DNA of 64,000 nucleotides. It comes from Canna indica (lineage: Eukaryota > Streptophyta > Magnoliopsida > Zingiberales > Cannaceae). How positions within the stretch are numbered: the stretch's first letter is position 1; each line of letters opens with the position of its first letter. Positions 21,665 through 32,736 of the stretch are shown here, one piece after another. A program made the translations under genes and the position numbers. Location of the stretch: NCBI GenBank assembly GCA_034359265.1, contig CP136897.1, forward strand, positions 33,715,501 to 33,779,500, given 5' to 3'. The notes under the pieces are model-generated. The model was given only the letters and a program-made list of their open reading frames with translations. It was not told where the DNA came from and did no database searches.

Positions 21665-21773
21665 CATACCAGCACTAACGCACCGGATCCCATCAGAACT
21701 TTGAAGTTAAGCGTGCTTGGGCGAGAGTACTACTAGGATGGGTGACCCCCTGGGAAGTCCTCGTGTTGTACCT
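21665..21773 (+). pseudogene. 5S rRNA: 5S rRNA gene lacking its first 9 nt and upstream promoter
   Basis: Copy B of the 19253 short unit. C46T, C47T, G75C, C114T. Confidence 0.9.
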
Positions 21774-22141
21774 TTTTTTTTTACTACCTATTTGATTTCA
21801 CGACGAGTTCATTTTTTTTACCAATCTTTCTAACGAAACGTTAAGGACGGACGACGTCGTCGCCATAAATCTTGGCTGTCGATCGCCCGCGCGGGGCCCG
21901 CCGCAACCTCTACGGCCGGCTCGATCGACCAACTAACCCGAAAAATTAAAATTTGTAAATAAATAAGAAAAATAACATTTCAGTTATTATTTTTCGTTTA
22001 AAACGGGCGTAACTCCGTGCAATATTGTCCGATTTCAGCTTTTCACGTGGCGCTAAAAGGCGCGCGAAGAGACGAAGAAAATGACCCCGAGCTGTCCCTC
22101 GGTCGCTCACCCTTATTAGCCGACGATCAGAAATGCATGAT

Positions 22142-22259
22142 GGGTGCGATCATACCAGCACTAACGCACCGGATTCCATCAGAACTCCGAAATTAAGCGT
22201 GCTTGGGCGAGAGTAGTACTAGGATGGGTGACCCCCCGGGAAGTCCTCGTGTTGCACTT
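22142..22259 (+). rRNA. 5S rRNA: 5S rRNA gene
   Basis: 118 nt; C34T, G51A, T96C, C117T. Confidence 0.93.
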
Positions 22260-22622
22260 GTTTTTTTACTACCTATTTGATTGCACAACGAGATCATTTT
22301 TTTTACCAATCTTTCTAACAAAACGTTAAGGACGGACGATGTCGTCGCCATAAAATTTGGCTGTCGATCGCCCGCGCGGGGCCCGCCGCAACCTCTACGG
22401 CCGGCTCGATCGACCAACTAACCCGAAAAATTAAAATTTGTAAATAAATAAGAAAAATAACATTTTAGTTATTATTTTTCGTTTAAAACGGGCGTAACTC
22501 CGTGCATTATTGTCTGACTTTAGCTTTTCACGTAGCGCTAAAAGGCGCGCGAAGAGACGAAGAAAATGACCCCGAGCTATCCCTCGGACGCTCACCCTTA
22601 TTAGCCGAAGATCAGAAGCGCA

Positions 22623-22637
22623 CCTCGTGTTGCACCT
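22623..22637 (+). pseudogene. 5S rRNA: 5S rRNA gene stub, last 15 nt only
   Basis: The pre-gene spacer (GATCAGAAGCGCA) runs straight into gene positions 104-118 and the T-run. The whole internal promoter is gone. About 90 bp later the next gene is 5'-truncated, so this is a double rearrangement. Confidence 0.85.
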
Positions 22638-22725
22638 TTTTTTTTACTACGTATTTGATTGCACGACGAGATCATTTTTTTATCAATCTTTCTAACCAAA
22701 CATTAAGGACGGAAGACGTCGTCGC

Positions 22726-22834
22726 CATACTAGCACTAACGCACCGGATCCCATCAGAACTCCGAAGTTAAGCATGCTTGGGCGAGAGTAGTACTAGGAT
22801 GGGTGACCCCCTGGGAAGTCCTCGTGTTGCACCT
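22726..22834 (+). pseudogene. 5S rRNA: 5S rRNA gene lacking its first 9 nt and upstream promoter
   Basis: Spacer GTCGCCATA is fused to CATACTAGC in the gene at a shared CATA, removing about 287 bp. C15T and G58A. Same junction as 24315 and 26444. Confidence 0.9.
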
Positions 22835-23202
22835 TTTTTTTTACTACCTATTTGATTTCACGACGAGTTCATTTTTTTTACCTATCTTTCTAATGAAACG
22901 TTAAGGACGGACGACTTCGTCGCCATAAATCTTGGCTGTCGATCGCCCGCGCGTGGGCCCGCCGCAACCTCTACGGCCGGCTCGATCGACCAACTAACCC
23001 GAAAAATTAAAATTTGTAAATAAATAAGAAAAATAACATTTCAGTTATTATTTTTCGTTTAAAACGGGCGTAACTCCGTGCATTATTGTCCGATTTCAGC
23101 TTTTCACGTGGCGCTGAAAGGCGCGGGAAGAGACGAAGAAAATGACCCCGAGCTGTCCCTCGGTCGCTCACCCTTATTAGCCGACGATCAGAAGTGCATG
23201 AC

Positions 23203-23320
23203 GGGTGGAATCATAATAGCAGTAACGCACCGGATCCCATCAGAACTCCGAAGTTAAGCGTGCTTGGGCAAGAGTACTACTAGGATGGGTGACCCCCAGG
23301 GAAGTACTCGTGTTGCACTT
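23203..23320 (+). rRNA. 5S rRNA: 5S rRNA gene, strongly altered
   Basis: 118 nt but ten changes: C6G, G7A, C14A, C15T, C20G, G68A, G75C, T96A, C104A, C117T. Probably degenerate. Confidence 0.88.
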
Positions 23321-23687
23321 GTTTTTTCACTACCTATTTGATTGCACAACGAGATCATTTTTTTTACCAATCTTTATAACGAAACGTTAAGGACGGACGA
23401 TGTCGTCGCCATAAAATTTGGCTGTCGATCGCCCGCGCGGGGCCCGCCGCAACCTCTACGGCCGGCTCGATCGACCAACTATCCCGAAAAATTAAAATTT
23501 ATAAATAAATAAGAAAAATAACATTTTAGTTATTATTTTTCGTTTAAAATGGGCGTAACTCCGTGCATTATTGTCTGATTTCAGCTTTTCACGTAGCGCT
23601 AAAAGGCGCGCGAAGAGACGAAGAAAATGACCCCGAGCTATCCCTCGGACGCTCACCCTTATTAGCCGAAGATCAGAAGTGCACGAC

Positions 23688-23765
23688 GGGTGCGATCATA
23701 CCAGCACTAACGCACAGGATCCCATCAGAACTCCGAAGTTAAGCGTGCATGGGAGAGAGTAGTAC
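23688..23765 (+). pseudogene. 5S rRNA: 5S rRNA gene truncated after position 78 (no box C)
   Basis: GAGTAGTAC runs into ACGACGACATCATT of the spacer, losing box C, the 3' end and the first terminator. C29A, T62A and C67A are also present. The second T-run lies just downstream. Confidence 0.9.
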
Positions 23766-24107
23766 ACGACGACATCATTTTTTTTACCAATCTTTCTAAC
23801 CAAACGTTAAGGACGGACGACGTCATCGCCATAAAGTTTGGTTGTCGTTCGCCCGCGCGGGGCCCGCCGCAACCTCTACGGCCGGCTCGATCGACCAACC
23901 GACCCGAAAAATTAAAATTTGTAAATAAATAAGAAAAATAACATTTCAATTATTATTTTTCGTTTAAAACGGGCGTAACTCCGTGCATTATTGTCCGATT
24001 TCAGCTTTTGACGTGGCGCTGAAAGGCGCGCGAAGAGATGAAGAAAACGACCCCGAGCTGTCCCTCGGATGCAAAACCTTATTAGCCGACGATCAGAAGT
24101 GCATGAC

Positions 24108-24225
24108 GGGTTCGATCATACCAGTACTAACGCACCGGATCCCTTCAGAACTCCGAAGTTAAGCGTGCTTGGGAGAGAGTTGTACTAGGATGGGTGACCG
24201 CCTGGAAAGTCCTCGTATTGCACCT
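24108..24225 (+). rRNA. 5S rRNA: 5S rRNA gene
   Basis: 118 nt; G5T, C18T, A37T, C67A, A74T, C93G, G99A, G110A. A 198-bp mini-unit follows. Confidence 0.9.
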
Positions 24226-24314
24226 TTTTTTTTACTACCTATTTGATTGCACGACGACATCATTTTTTTTACCAATCTTTCTAACCAAACATTAAGGACG
24301 CATGACGTTGTCGC

Positions 24315-24423
24315 CATACTAGCACTAACGCACCGGATCCCATCAGAACTCCGAAGTTAAGCGTGCTTGGGCGTGAGTAGTACTAGGATGGGTGACCCCC
24401 TGGGAAGTCCTCGTGTTGCACCT
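24315..24423 (+). pseudogene. 5S rRNA: 5S rRNA gene lacking its first 9 nt, in a mini-unit
   Basis: Starts about 90 bp after the previous gene ends, by the CATA junction seen at 22726. C15T and A69T. Confidence 0.9.
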
Positions 24424-24790
24424 TTTTTTTTACTACCTACTTGATTGCACGACGAGATCATTTTTTTTACCAATCTTTCTAACCAAACGTTAAGTACGGA
24501 CGACATCGTCGCCATAAAATTTGGCTGTCGATCGCCCGCGCGGGGCCCGCCGCAACCTTTACGGCCGGCTCGATCGACCAACCGACCCGAAAAATTAAAA
24601 TTAGTAAATAAATAAGAAAAATAACATTTCAATTATTATTTTTCGTTTAAAACGGGCGTAACTCCGTGCATTATTGTCCGATTTCAGCTTTTCACGTGGC
24701 GCTAAAAGGCGCGCGAAGAGACGAAGAAAATGACCCCGAGCTATCCCTCGGACGCTCACCCTTATTAGCCGACGATCAGAAGTGCATGAC

Positions 24791-24908
24791 GGGTGCGATC
24801 ATACCAGCACTAATGCATTGGATCCCATCAGAACTCCGAAGTTAAGCGTGCTTGGGCGAGAGTAGTACTAGGATCGGTGACCCCCTGGGAAGTCCTCGTG
24901 TTGCACTT
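24791..24908 (+). rRNA. 5S rRNA: 5S rRNA gene
   Basis: 118 nt; C24T, C28T, C29T, G85C, C117T. Confidence 0.93.
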
Positions 24909-25275
24909 GTTTTTTTACTACCTATTTGATTGCACGCCGAGATCATTTTTTTTACCAATCTTTCTAACCAAACGTTAAGGACGGACGATGTCGTCGCCAT
25001 AAATCTTGGCTGTCGATCGCCCGCGCGGGGCCCCCCGCAACCTCTACGGCCGGCTCGATCGACCAACCGACCCCAAAAATTAAAATTTGTAAATAAATAA
25101 GAAAAGTAACATTTCAATTATTATTTTTCGTTTAAAATGTGCGTAACTCGGTGCATTATTGTCCGATTTCAGCTTTTCACGTGGCGCTGAAAGGCGCGCG
25201 AAGAGACGAAGAAAATGACCCCGAGCTGTCCCTCGGACGCTCACCCTTATTAGCCGACGATCAGAAGTGCATGAC

Positions 25276-25393
25276 GGGTGCGATTATACCACCACTAACG
25301 CAACGGATCCCATCAGAACTCCGAAGTTAAGCGTGTTTGGGCGAGAGTAGTACTAGGATGCGTGACCCCCTGGGAAGTTCTCGTGTTGCATCT
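25276..25393 (+). rRNA. 5S rRNA: 5S rRNA gene
   Basis: 118 nt; C10T, G17C, C28A, C61T, G86C, C104T, C116T. Related to 17677. Confidence 0.92.
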
Positions 25394-25751
25394 TTGTTTT
25401 TTACTACCTATTTGATTGCACGACGAGATCATTTTTTTTACTAATCTTTCTAACCAAACGTTAAGGACGGACGACGACGTCGCCATAAAATTTGGCTGTC
25501 GATCGCCCGCCGCAACCTCTATGGCCGGCTCGATCGACCAACCGACCCGAAAAATTAAAATTTATAAATAAATAAGAAAAATAACATTTCAATTATTATT
25601 TTTTGTTTAAAACGGGCGTAACTCCCTGTATTATTGTCCGATTTTAGCTTTTCACGTGGCGCTGAAAGGCGTGCAAAGAGACGAAGAAAATGACCCCCGA
25701 ACTCTCCCTCGGACGCTCGCCCTTATTAGCCGACGATCAGAAGTGCATATC

Positions 25752-25869
25752 GGGTGTGATTATACCAGCACTAACGCACCGGATCCCATCAGAACTCTGA
25801 AGTTAATCGTGCTTCGGCGAGAGTAGTACTAGGATGGGTGACCCCTTGGGAAGTCCTCGCGTTGCACCT
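25752..25869 (+). rRNA. 5S rRNA: 5S rRNA gene
   Basis: 118 nt; C6T, C10T, C47T, G56T, G64C, C95T, T109C. Confidence 0.92.
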
Positions 25870-26236
25870 TTTTTTTTATTACCTATTTGATTGCACGATG
25901 AGATCATTTTTTTTACTGATCTTTCTAACCAAACGTTAAGGACGGACGACGTCGTCGCCATAAATCTTGGCTGTCGATCGCCCGCGCGGGGCCAGCCGCA
26001 ACCTCTACGGCCGGCTCGATCGACCAACCAACCCGAAAAATTAAAATTTGTAAATAAATAAGAAAAATAACATTTCAATTATTATTTTTCGTTTAAAAAG
26101 GGCGTAACTCCGTTCATTATTGTCCGATTTCAGCTTTTTACGTGACGTTGAAAGGCACGCGAAGAGACGAAGAAAATGACCCCGAGTTGTCCCTCGGACG
26201 CTCACCCTTATTAGCCGACGATCAGAAGTGCATGAC

Positions 26237-26354
26237 GGGTGCGATCATACTAGCACTAACGCACCGGATCCCATCAGAACTCCGAAGTTAAGCAGGCTTG
26301 CGCGAGTGTGGTAGTAGGATGGGTGACCCCTTGGGAAGTCCGCGTGTTGCACTT
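26237..26354 (+). rRNA. 5S rRNA: 5S rRNA gene (class H3, altered)
   Basis: 118 nt; C15T, G58A, T59G, G65C, A71T, A74G, C78G, C95T, T106G, C117T. Shares GTAGTAGG with 26920 and 27890. Confidence 0.9.
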
Positions 26355-26443
26355 GTTTTTTTACTACCTATTTGATTGCACGACGAGATTGTTTTTTTTA
26401 CCAATCTTTCTAACCAAACATTAAGGACGCATGACGTTGTCGC

Positions 26444-26552
26444 CATACTAGCACTAACGCACCGGATCCCATCAGAACTCCGAAGTTAAGCGTGCTTGGG
26501 CGTGAGTAGTACTAGGATGGGTGACCCCCTGGGAAATCCTCGTGTTGCACCT
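26444..26552 (+). pseudogene. 5S rRNA: 5S rRNA gene lacking its first 9 nt, in a mini-unit
   Basis: Copy B of the 24315 mini-unit. C15T, A69T, G102A. Confidence 0.9.
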
Positions 26553-26919
26553 TTTTTTTTACTACCTACTTGATTGCACGACGAGATCATTTTTTTTACC
26601 AATCTTTCTAACCAAACGTTAAGTACGGACGACATCGTCGCCATAAATCTTGGCTGTCAATGGCCCGCGCGGGGCCCGCCGCAACCTCTACGGCCGGCTC
26701 GATCGATCAACCGACCCGAAAAATTAAAATTTGTAAATAAATAAGAAAAATAACATTTTAATTATTATTTTTCGTTTAAAACGGGCGTAACTCCGTGCAT
26801 TATTGTCTGATTTCAGCTTTTTACGTGGCGTTGAAAGGCACGCGAAGAGACGGAGAAAATGACCCCGAGTTGTCCCTCGGACGCTCACCCTTATTAGCCG
26901 ACGATCAGAAGTGCATGAC

Positions 26920-27037
26920 GGGTGCGATCATACTAGCACTAACGCACCGGATCCCATCAGAACTCCGAAGTTAAGCAGGCTTGCGCGAGAGTGGTAGTAG
27001 GATGGGTGACCCCTTGGGAAGTCCTCGTGTTGCACCT
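26920..27037 (+). rRNA. 5S rRNA: 5S rRNA gene (class H3)
   Basis: 118 nt; C15T, G58A, T59G, G65C, A74G, C78G, C95T. Confidence 0.92.
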
Positions 27038-27404
27038 TTTTTTTTACTACCTATTTGATTGCACGACGAGATCATTTTTTTTACCAATCTTTCTAACCAA
27101 ACGTTAAGGACGGACGACGTCGTCGCCATAAATCTTGGCTGTCGATCGCCCGCGCGGGGCCCGCCGCAACCTCTACTGCCGGCTCGATCGACCAACCGAC
27201 CCGAAAAATTAAAATTTGTAAATAAATAAGGAAAATAACATTCTAATTATTATTTTTCATTTAAAACGGGCGTAACTCTGTGCATTATTGTCCGATTTCA
27301 ACTTTTCACGTGGCGGTAAAAGGCACGCGAAGAGACGAAGAAAATGAGCCCGAGTTGTCCCTCGGACGCTCACCCTTATTAGCCGACGATCAGAAGTGCA
27401 TGAC

Positions 27405-27522
27405 GGGTGCGATCATACTAGCACTAACGCACCGGATCCCATCAGAACTCCGAAGTTAAGCGTGCTTGCGCGAGAGTGGTACTAGGATGGGTGACCCCTT
27501 GGGAAGTCCTCGTGTTGCACTT
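27405..27522 (+). rRNA. 5S rRNA: 5S rRNA gene (class H3)
   Basis: 118 nt; C15T, G65C, A74G, C95T, C117T. Confidence 0.93.
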
Positions 27523-27889
27523 GTTTTTTTACTACCTATTTGATTGCACGACGAGATTATTTTTTTTACCAATCTTTCTAACCAAACGTTAAGGACGGAC
27601 GACGTCGTCGCCATAAATCTTGGCTGTCGATGGCCCGCGCGGGGCCCGCCGCAACCTCTACGGCCGGCTCGATCGACTAACCGACCCGAAAAATTAAAAT
27701 TTGTAAATAAATAAGAAAAATAACATTTCAATTATTATTTTTCGTTTAAAACGGGCGTAACTCCGTGCATTATTGTCCGATTTCAGCTTTTCACGTGGCG
27801 TTGAAAGGCACACGAAGAGACGAAGAAAATGACCCCGAGTTGTCCCTCGGACGCTCACCCTTATTAGCCGACGATCAGAAGTGCATGAC

Positions 27890-28007
27890 GGGTGCGATCA
27901 TACTAGCACTAACGCACCGGATCCCATCAGAACTCCGAAGTTAAGCATGCTTGCGCTAGAGTGGTAGTAGGATGGGTGACCCCTTGGGAAGTTCTCGTGT
28001 TGCACCT
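27890..28007 (+). rRNA. 5S rRNA: 5S rRNA gene (class H3)
   Basis: 118 nt; C15T, G58A, G65C, G68T, A74G, C78G, C95T, C104T. Confidence 0.92.
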
Positions 28008-28375
28008 TTTTTTTCACTACCTATTTGATTGCACGACGAGATCATTTTTTTTACCAATCTTTCTAACCAAATGTTAAGGACGGACGACGTCGTCGCCATA
28101 AAATTTGGCTGTCGATCGCTCACGCGGGGCCCGCCGCAACCTCTACGGCCAGCTCGATCGACCAACCGACCCGAAAAATTAAAATTTGTAAATAAATAAG
28201 AAAAATAACATTTCAATTATTATTTTTTGTTGAAAACGGGCGTAACTCCGTGCATTATTGTCCGATTTCAGCTTTTCACGTGGCTCTGAAAGGCGCGCGA
28301 AGAGACGAAGAAAATGACCCCCGAACTCTCCCTCGGACGCTCACCCTTATTAGCCGACGATCAGAAATGCATATC

Positions 28376-28493
28376 GGGTGTGATCATACCAGCACTAACG
28401 CACCGGATCCCATCAGAATTCCGAAGTTAAGCATGCTTGGGTGAGAGTAGTACTAGGATGGGTGACCCCCTGGGAAGTCCTCGTGTTGCACTT
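28376..28493 (+). rRNA. 5S rRNA: 5S rRNA gene (class H4)
   Basis: 118 nt; C6T, C44T, G58A, C67T, C117T. Partner of 30799. Confidence 0.93.
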
Positions 28494-28859
28494 GTTTTTT
28501 TACTACCTATTTGATTGCACGACGAGATCATTTTTTTTACCAATCTTTCTAACCAAACGTTAAGGACGGACGACTTCGTCGCCATAAACCTTGGCTGTCG
28601 ATCCCCCGCGCGGGGCCCGCCGCAACCTCTACGGCCGGCTCGATCGACCAACAGACCCGAAAAATTAAAATTTGTAAATAAATAATAAAAAAACATTTCA
28701 ATTATTATTTTTCATTTAAAACGGGCGTAACTCCGTGCATTATTGTCCGATTTCAGCTTTTCACGTGGCGCTGAAAGGCACGCGAAGAGACGAAGAAAAT
28801 GACCCCGAGTTGTCCCTCGGACGCTCACCCTTATTAGCCGACGATCAGAAGTGCATGAC

Positions 28860-28977
28860 GGGTGTGATCATACCAGCACTAACGCACCGGATCCCATCAG
28901 AATTCCGAAGTTAAGCATGCTTGGGTGAGAGTAGTACTAGGATGGGTGACCCCCTGGGAAGTCCTCGTGTTGCACTT
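28860..28977 (+). rRNA. 5S rRNA: 5S rRNA gene (class H4 gene behind an H3-type spacer)
   Basis: 118 nt; C6T, C44T, G58A, C67T, C117T, the same set as 28376. Its upstream spacer is the GAGTTGTCCC type that normally precedes H3 genes, so the gene looks converted from its neighbour. Confidence 0.92.
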
Positions 28978-29344
28978 GTTTTTTTACTACCTATTTGATT
29001 GCACGACGAGATCATTTTTTTTACCAATCTTTCTAACCAAACGTTAAGGAAGGACGACGTCGTCGCCATAAATCTTGGCTGTCGAGCACCCGCGCGGGTC
29101 CCGCCGCAACCTCTACGGCTGGCTCGATCGACCAACCGACCCGAAAAATTAAAATTTGTAAATAAATAAGAAAAATAACATTTCAATTATTATTTTTCGT
29201 TTAAAATGGGCGTAACTCCGTGCATTATTGTACGATTTCAGCTTTTCACGTGGCGCTGAAAGGCACGTGAAGAGACGAAGAAAATTTCCCCGAGTTGTCC
29301 CTCGGATGCTCACCCTTATTAGCCGACGATCAGAAGTGCATGAC

Positions 29345-29460
29345 CGGTGCGATCATACTAGCACTAACGCAACGGATCCCATCTGAACTCCGAAGTTAAG
29401 CGTGCGTGGGCGAGAGTAGTACTAGGATGGTGACCCCTGGGAAGTCCTCGTGCTGCACTT
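29345..29460 (+). rRNA. 5S rRNA: 5S rRNA gene (class H1)
   Basis: 116 nt; G1C, C15T, C28A, A40T, T62G, T111C, C117T, minus one G of 85-87 and one C of 91-95. Closest relative of 409. Confidence 0.9.
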
Positions 29461-29826
29461 GTTTTTTTACTACCTATTTGATTGCACGACGAGATCATTT
29501 TTTTACCAATCTTTCTAACCAAACGTTAAGGACGGACGACGTCGTCGTCATAAATCTTGGCTGTCGATCGCCCGTGCGGGGCCCGCCGCAACCTCTACGG
29601 CCAGCTCGATCGACCAACCGACCCGAAAAATTAAAATTTGTAAATAAATAAGAAAAATAACATTTCAATTATTATTTTTCGTTTAAAACGGGCGTAACTC
29701 CGTGCATTATTGTCCGATTTCAGCTTTTCACGTGGCGCTGAAAGGCACGCGAAGAGACGAAGAAAATGACCCCGAGTTGTCCCTCGCACGCTCACCCTTA
29801 TTAGCCGACGATAAAAAGTGCATGAC

Positions 29827-29944
29827 GGGTGCGATCATACTAGCACTAACGCGCCGGATCCCATCAGAACTCCGAAGTTAAGCGTGCTTGCGCGAGAGTG
29901 GTACTAGGATGGGTGACCCCTTAGGAAGTCCTCGCGTTGCACCT
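29827..29944 (+). rRNA. 5S rRNA: 5S rRNA gene (class H3)
   Basis: 118 nt; C15T, A27G, G65C, A74G, C95T, G97A, T109C. Confidence 0.92.
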
Positions 29945-30312
29945 TTTTTTTTACTACCTATTTGATTGCACGACGAGATCATTTTTTTTACCAATCTTTC
30001 TAACCAAACGTTAAGGACGGACGACATCGTCGCCATAAAATTTCGCTGTCGATCGCCCGCGCGGGGCCCGCCGCAACCTCTACGGCCGGCTCGATCGACC
30101 AACCGACCCGAAAAATTAAAATTTGTAAATAAATAAGAAAAATAACATTTCAATTATTATTTTTCGTTTAAAACGGGCGTAACTCCGTGCATTATTGTCC
30201 GATATCAGCTTTTCACGTGGCGCTGAAAGGTGCGCAAAGAGACGAAGAAAATGACCCCCGAACTCTCCCTCGGACGCTCACCCTTATTAGCCGACGATCA
30301 GAAGTGCATATC

Positions 30313-30430
30313 GGGTGTGATCATACCAGCACTAACGCACCGGATCCCATCAGAACTCCGAAGTTAAGGGTGCTTGGGCGAGAGTAGTACTAGGATGGGT
30401 GACCCCTTGGGAAGAACTCGTGTTGCACCT
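30313..30430 (+). rRNA. 5S rRNA: 5S rRNA gene (class H4)
   Basis: 118 nt; C6T, C57G, C95T, T103A, C104A. Confidence 0.93.
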
Positions 30431-30798
30431 TTTTTTTTACTACCTATTTAATTGCACGACGAGATCATTTTTTTTACCAATCTTTCTAACCAAATGTTAA
30501 GGACGGACGACGTCGTCGCCATAAAATTTGGCTGTCGATCGCTCACGCGGGGCCCGCCGCAACCTCTACGGCCAGCTCGATCGACCAACCGACCCAAAAA
30601 ATTAAAATTTGTAAATAAATAAGAAAAATAACATTTCAATTATTATTTTTTGTTGAAAACGGGCGTAACTCCGTGCATTATTGTCCGATTTCAGCTTTTC
30701 ACGTGACGCTGAAAGGCGCGCGAAGAGACGAAGAAAATGACCCCCGAACTCTCCCTCGGACGCTCACCCTTATTAGCCGACGATCAGAAATGCATATC

Positions 30799-30916
30799 GG
30801 GTGTGATCATACCAGCACTAACGCACCGGATCCCATCAGAACTCCGAAGTTAAGCATGCTTGGGTGAGAGTAGTACTAGGATGGGTGACCCCCTGGGAAG
30901 TCCTCGTGTTGCACTT
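30799..30916 (+). rRNA. 5S rRNA: 5S rRNA gene (class H4)
   Basis: 118 nt; C6T, G58A, C67T, C117T. Confidence 0.93.
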
Positions 30917-31282
30917 GTTTTTTTACTACCTATTTGATTGCACGACGAGATCATTTTTTTTACCAATCTTTCTAACCAAACGCTAAGGACGGACGACTTC
31001 GTCGCCATAAACCTTGGCTGTCGATCTCCCGCGCGGGGCCCGCCGCAACCTCTACGGCCGGCTCGATCGACCAACAGACCCGAAAAATTAAAATTTGTAA
31101 ATAAATAATAAAAAAACATTTCAATTATTATTTTTCATTTAAAACGGGCGTAACTCCGTGCATTATTGTCCGATTTCAGCTTTTCACGTGGCGCTGAAAG
31201 GCACGCGAAGAGACGAAGAAAATGACCCCGAGTTGTCCCTCGGACGCTCACCCTTATTAGCTGACGATCAGAAGTGCATGAC

Positions 31283-31400
31283 GGGTGCGATCATACAAGC
31301 ACTAACGCACCGGATCCCATCAGAACTCCGAAGTTAAGCGTGCTTGCGCGAGAGTGGTACTAGGATGGGTGACCCCTTGGGAAGTCCTCGTGTTGCACCT
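31283..31400 (+). rRNA. 5S rRNA: 5S rRNA gene (class H3)
   Basis: 118 nt; C15A (not T), G65C, A74G, C95T. Confidence 0.93.
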
Positions 31401-31767
31401 CTTTTTTTACTACCTATTTGATTGCACGTTGAGATCATTTTTTTTACCAATCTTTCTAACCAAACGTTAAGGAAGGACGACGTCGTCGCCATAAATCTTG
31501 GCTGTCGAGCACCCGCGCGGGTCCCGCCGCAACCTCTACGGCCGGCTCGATCGACCAACCGACCCGAAAAATTAAAATTTGTAAATAAATAAGAAAAATA
31601 ACATTTCAATTATTATTTTTCGTTTAAAACGGGCGTAACTCCGTGCATTATTGTCCGATTTCAGCTTTTCACGTGGCGCTGAAAGGCACGCGAAGAGACG
31701 AAGAAAATGACCCCGAGTTGTCCCTCGGACGCTCACCCTTATTAGCCGACGATCAAAAGTGCATGAC

Positions 31768-31885
31768 GGGTGCGATCATACTAGCACTAACGCACCGGAT
31801 CCCATCAGAACTCCGAAGTTAAGCGTGCTTGCGCGAGAGTGGTACTAGGATGGGTGACCCCTTCGGAAGTCCTCGCGTTGCACCT
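31768..31885 (+). rRNA. 5S rRNA: 5S rRNA gene (class H3)
   Basis: 118 nt; C15T, G65C, A74G, C95T, G97C, T109C. The rare ATAAGTAAAATAACATTTAA spacer follows. Confidence 0.93.
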
Positions 31886-32251
31886 TTTTTTTTACTACCT
31901 ATTTGATTGCACGACGAGATCATTTTTTTTACCAATCTTTCGAACCAAACGTTAAGGACGGACGACATCGTCGCCATAAAATTTGGCTATCGATCGCCCG
32001 CGCGGGGCCCGCCGCAACCTCTACGGCCGGCTCGATCGACTAACTGACCCGAAAAATTAAAATTTGTAAATAAATAAGTAAAATAACATTTAATTAAAAT
32101 TTTTCGTTTAAAACGGGCGTAAGTCCGTGCATTACTGTCCGATTTTAGCTTTTCACGTGGCGCTGAAAGGCGCGCGAAGAGACGAAGAAAATGACCCCCG
32201 AACTCTCCCTCGGACGCTCACCTTATTAGCCGATGACAAGAAGTGCATATC

Positions 32252-32369
32252 GAGTGCGATCATACCAGCAGTAACGCAACGGATCCCATCAGAACTCCGA
32301 AGTTAAGCGTGCATGGGCGAGAGTAGTACTAGGATGTGTGACCCCTTCGGAAGTCCTCGTGTTGCACCT
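32252..32369 (+). rRNA. 5S rRNA: 5S rRNA gene (class H2)
   Basis: 118 nt; G2A, C20G, C28A, T62A, G86T, C95T, G97C. Confidence 0.92.
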
Positions 32370-32736
32370 TTTTTTTTATTACCTATTTGATTGCACGACG
32401 AGATCATTTTTTTTACCAATCTTTCTAACCAAACGTTAAGACCGGACGACGTCGTCCGAATAAATCTTGGCTGTCGATCGCCCGCGCGGGGCCCGCCGCA
32501 ACCTCTACTGCCGGCTCGATCGACCAACCGACCCGAAAAATTAAAATTTGTAAATAAATAAGAAAAATAACATTTCAATTATTATTTTTCGTTTAAAACG
32601 GGCGTAACTCCGTTCATTATTGTCCGATTTCAGCTTTTCACGAGGCGCTGAAAGGCACGCGAAGAGACGAAGAAAATGACCCCGAGTTGTCCCTCGGACG
32701 CTCACCCTTATTAGCCGACGATCAAAAGTGCATGAC

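Larger units (their letters stand above)
21346..22141 (+). repeat. Duplicated block with a short unit, copy B (partner 18934-19730)
   Basis: Gene 21346 and the 5'-truncated gene 21665 repeat the layout and spacer marks of copy A, with minor differences. Confidence 0.8.
24108..24790 (+). repeat. Mini-unit block, copy A (partner 26237-26919)
   Basis: A full gene is followed after 198 bp by a 5'-truncated gene and then a normal spacer. The short spacer shares ATTAAGGACGCATGACGTTG with copy B, 2,129 bp on. Confidence 0.8.
26237..26919 (+). repeat. Mini-unit block, copy B (partner 24108-24790)
   Basis: Same deletion junction and short-spacer marks as copy A. The leading full gene differs (class H3 here), so the block is a mosaic. 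Confidence 0.8.
28008..29344 (+). repeat. Three-unit duplication, copy A (partner 30431-31767)
   Basis: Spacer and gene marks recur at an offset of 2,423 bp: GATCGCTCACGCGG, then AATAATAAAAAAACATT, then GTCGAGCACCCGCG. Confidence 0.8.
30431..31767 (+). repeat. Three-unit duplication, copy B (partner 28008-29344)
   Basis: Collinear with copy A, carrying the same three private spacer variants in the same order. The gene at 31283 is class H3, whereas its partner 28860 is not. Confidence 0.8.

Noticed and set aside
18469..26552. Truncated genes as new small-RNA genes
   Set aside because: They keep boxes A and C but are plain deletion products with clear microhomology junctions. Nothing in the sequence alone supports a new function.
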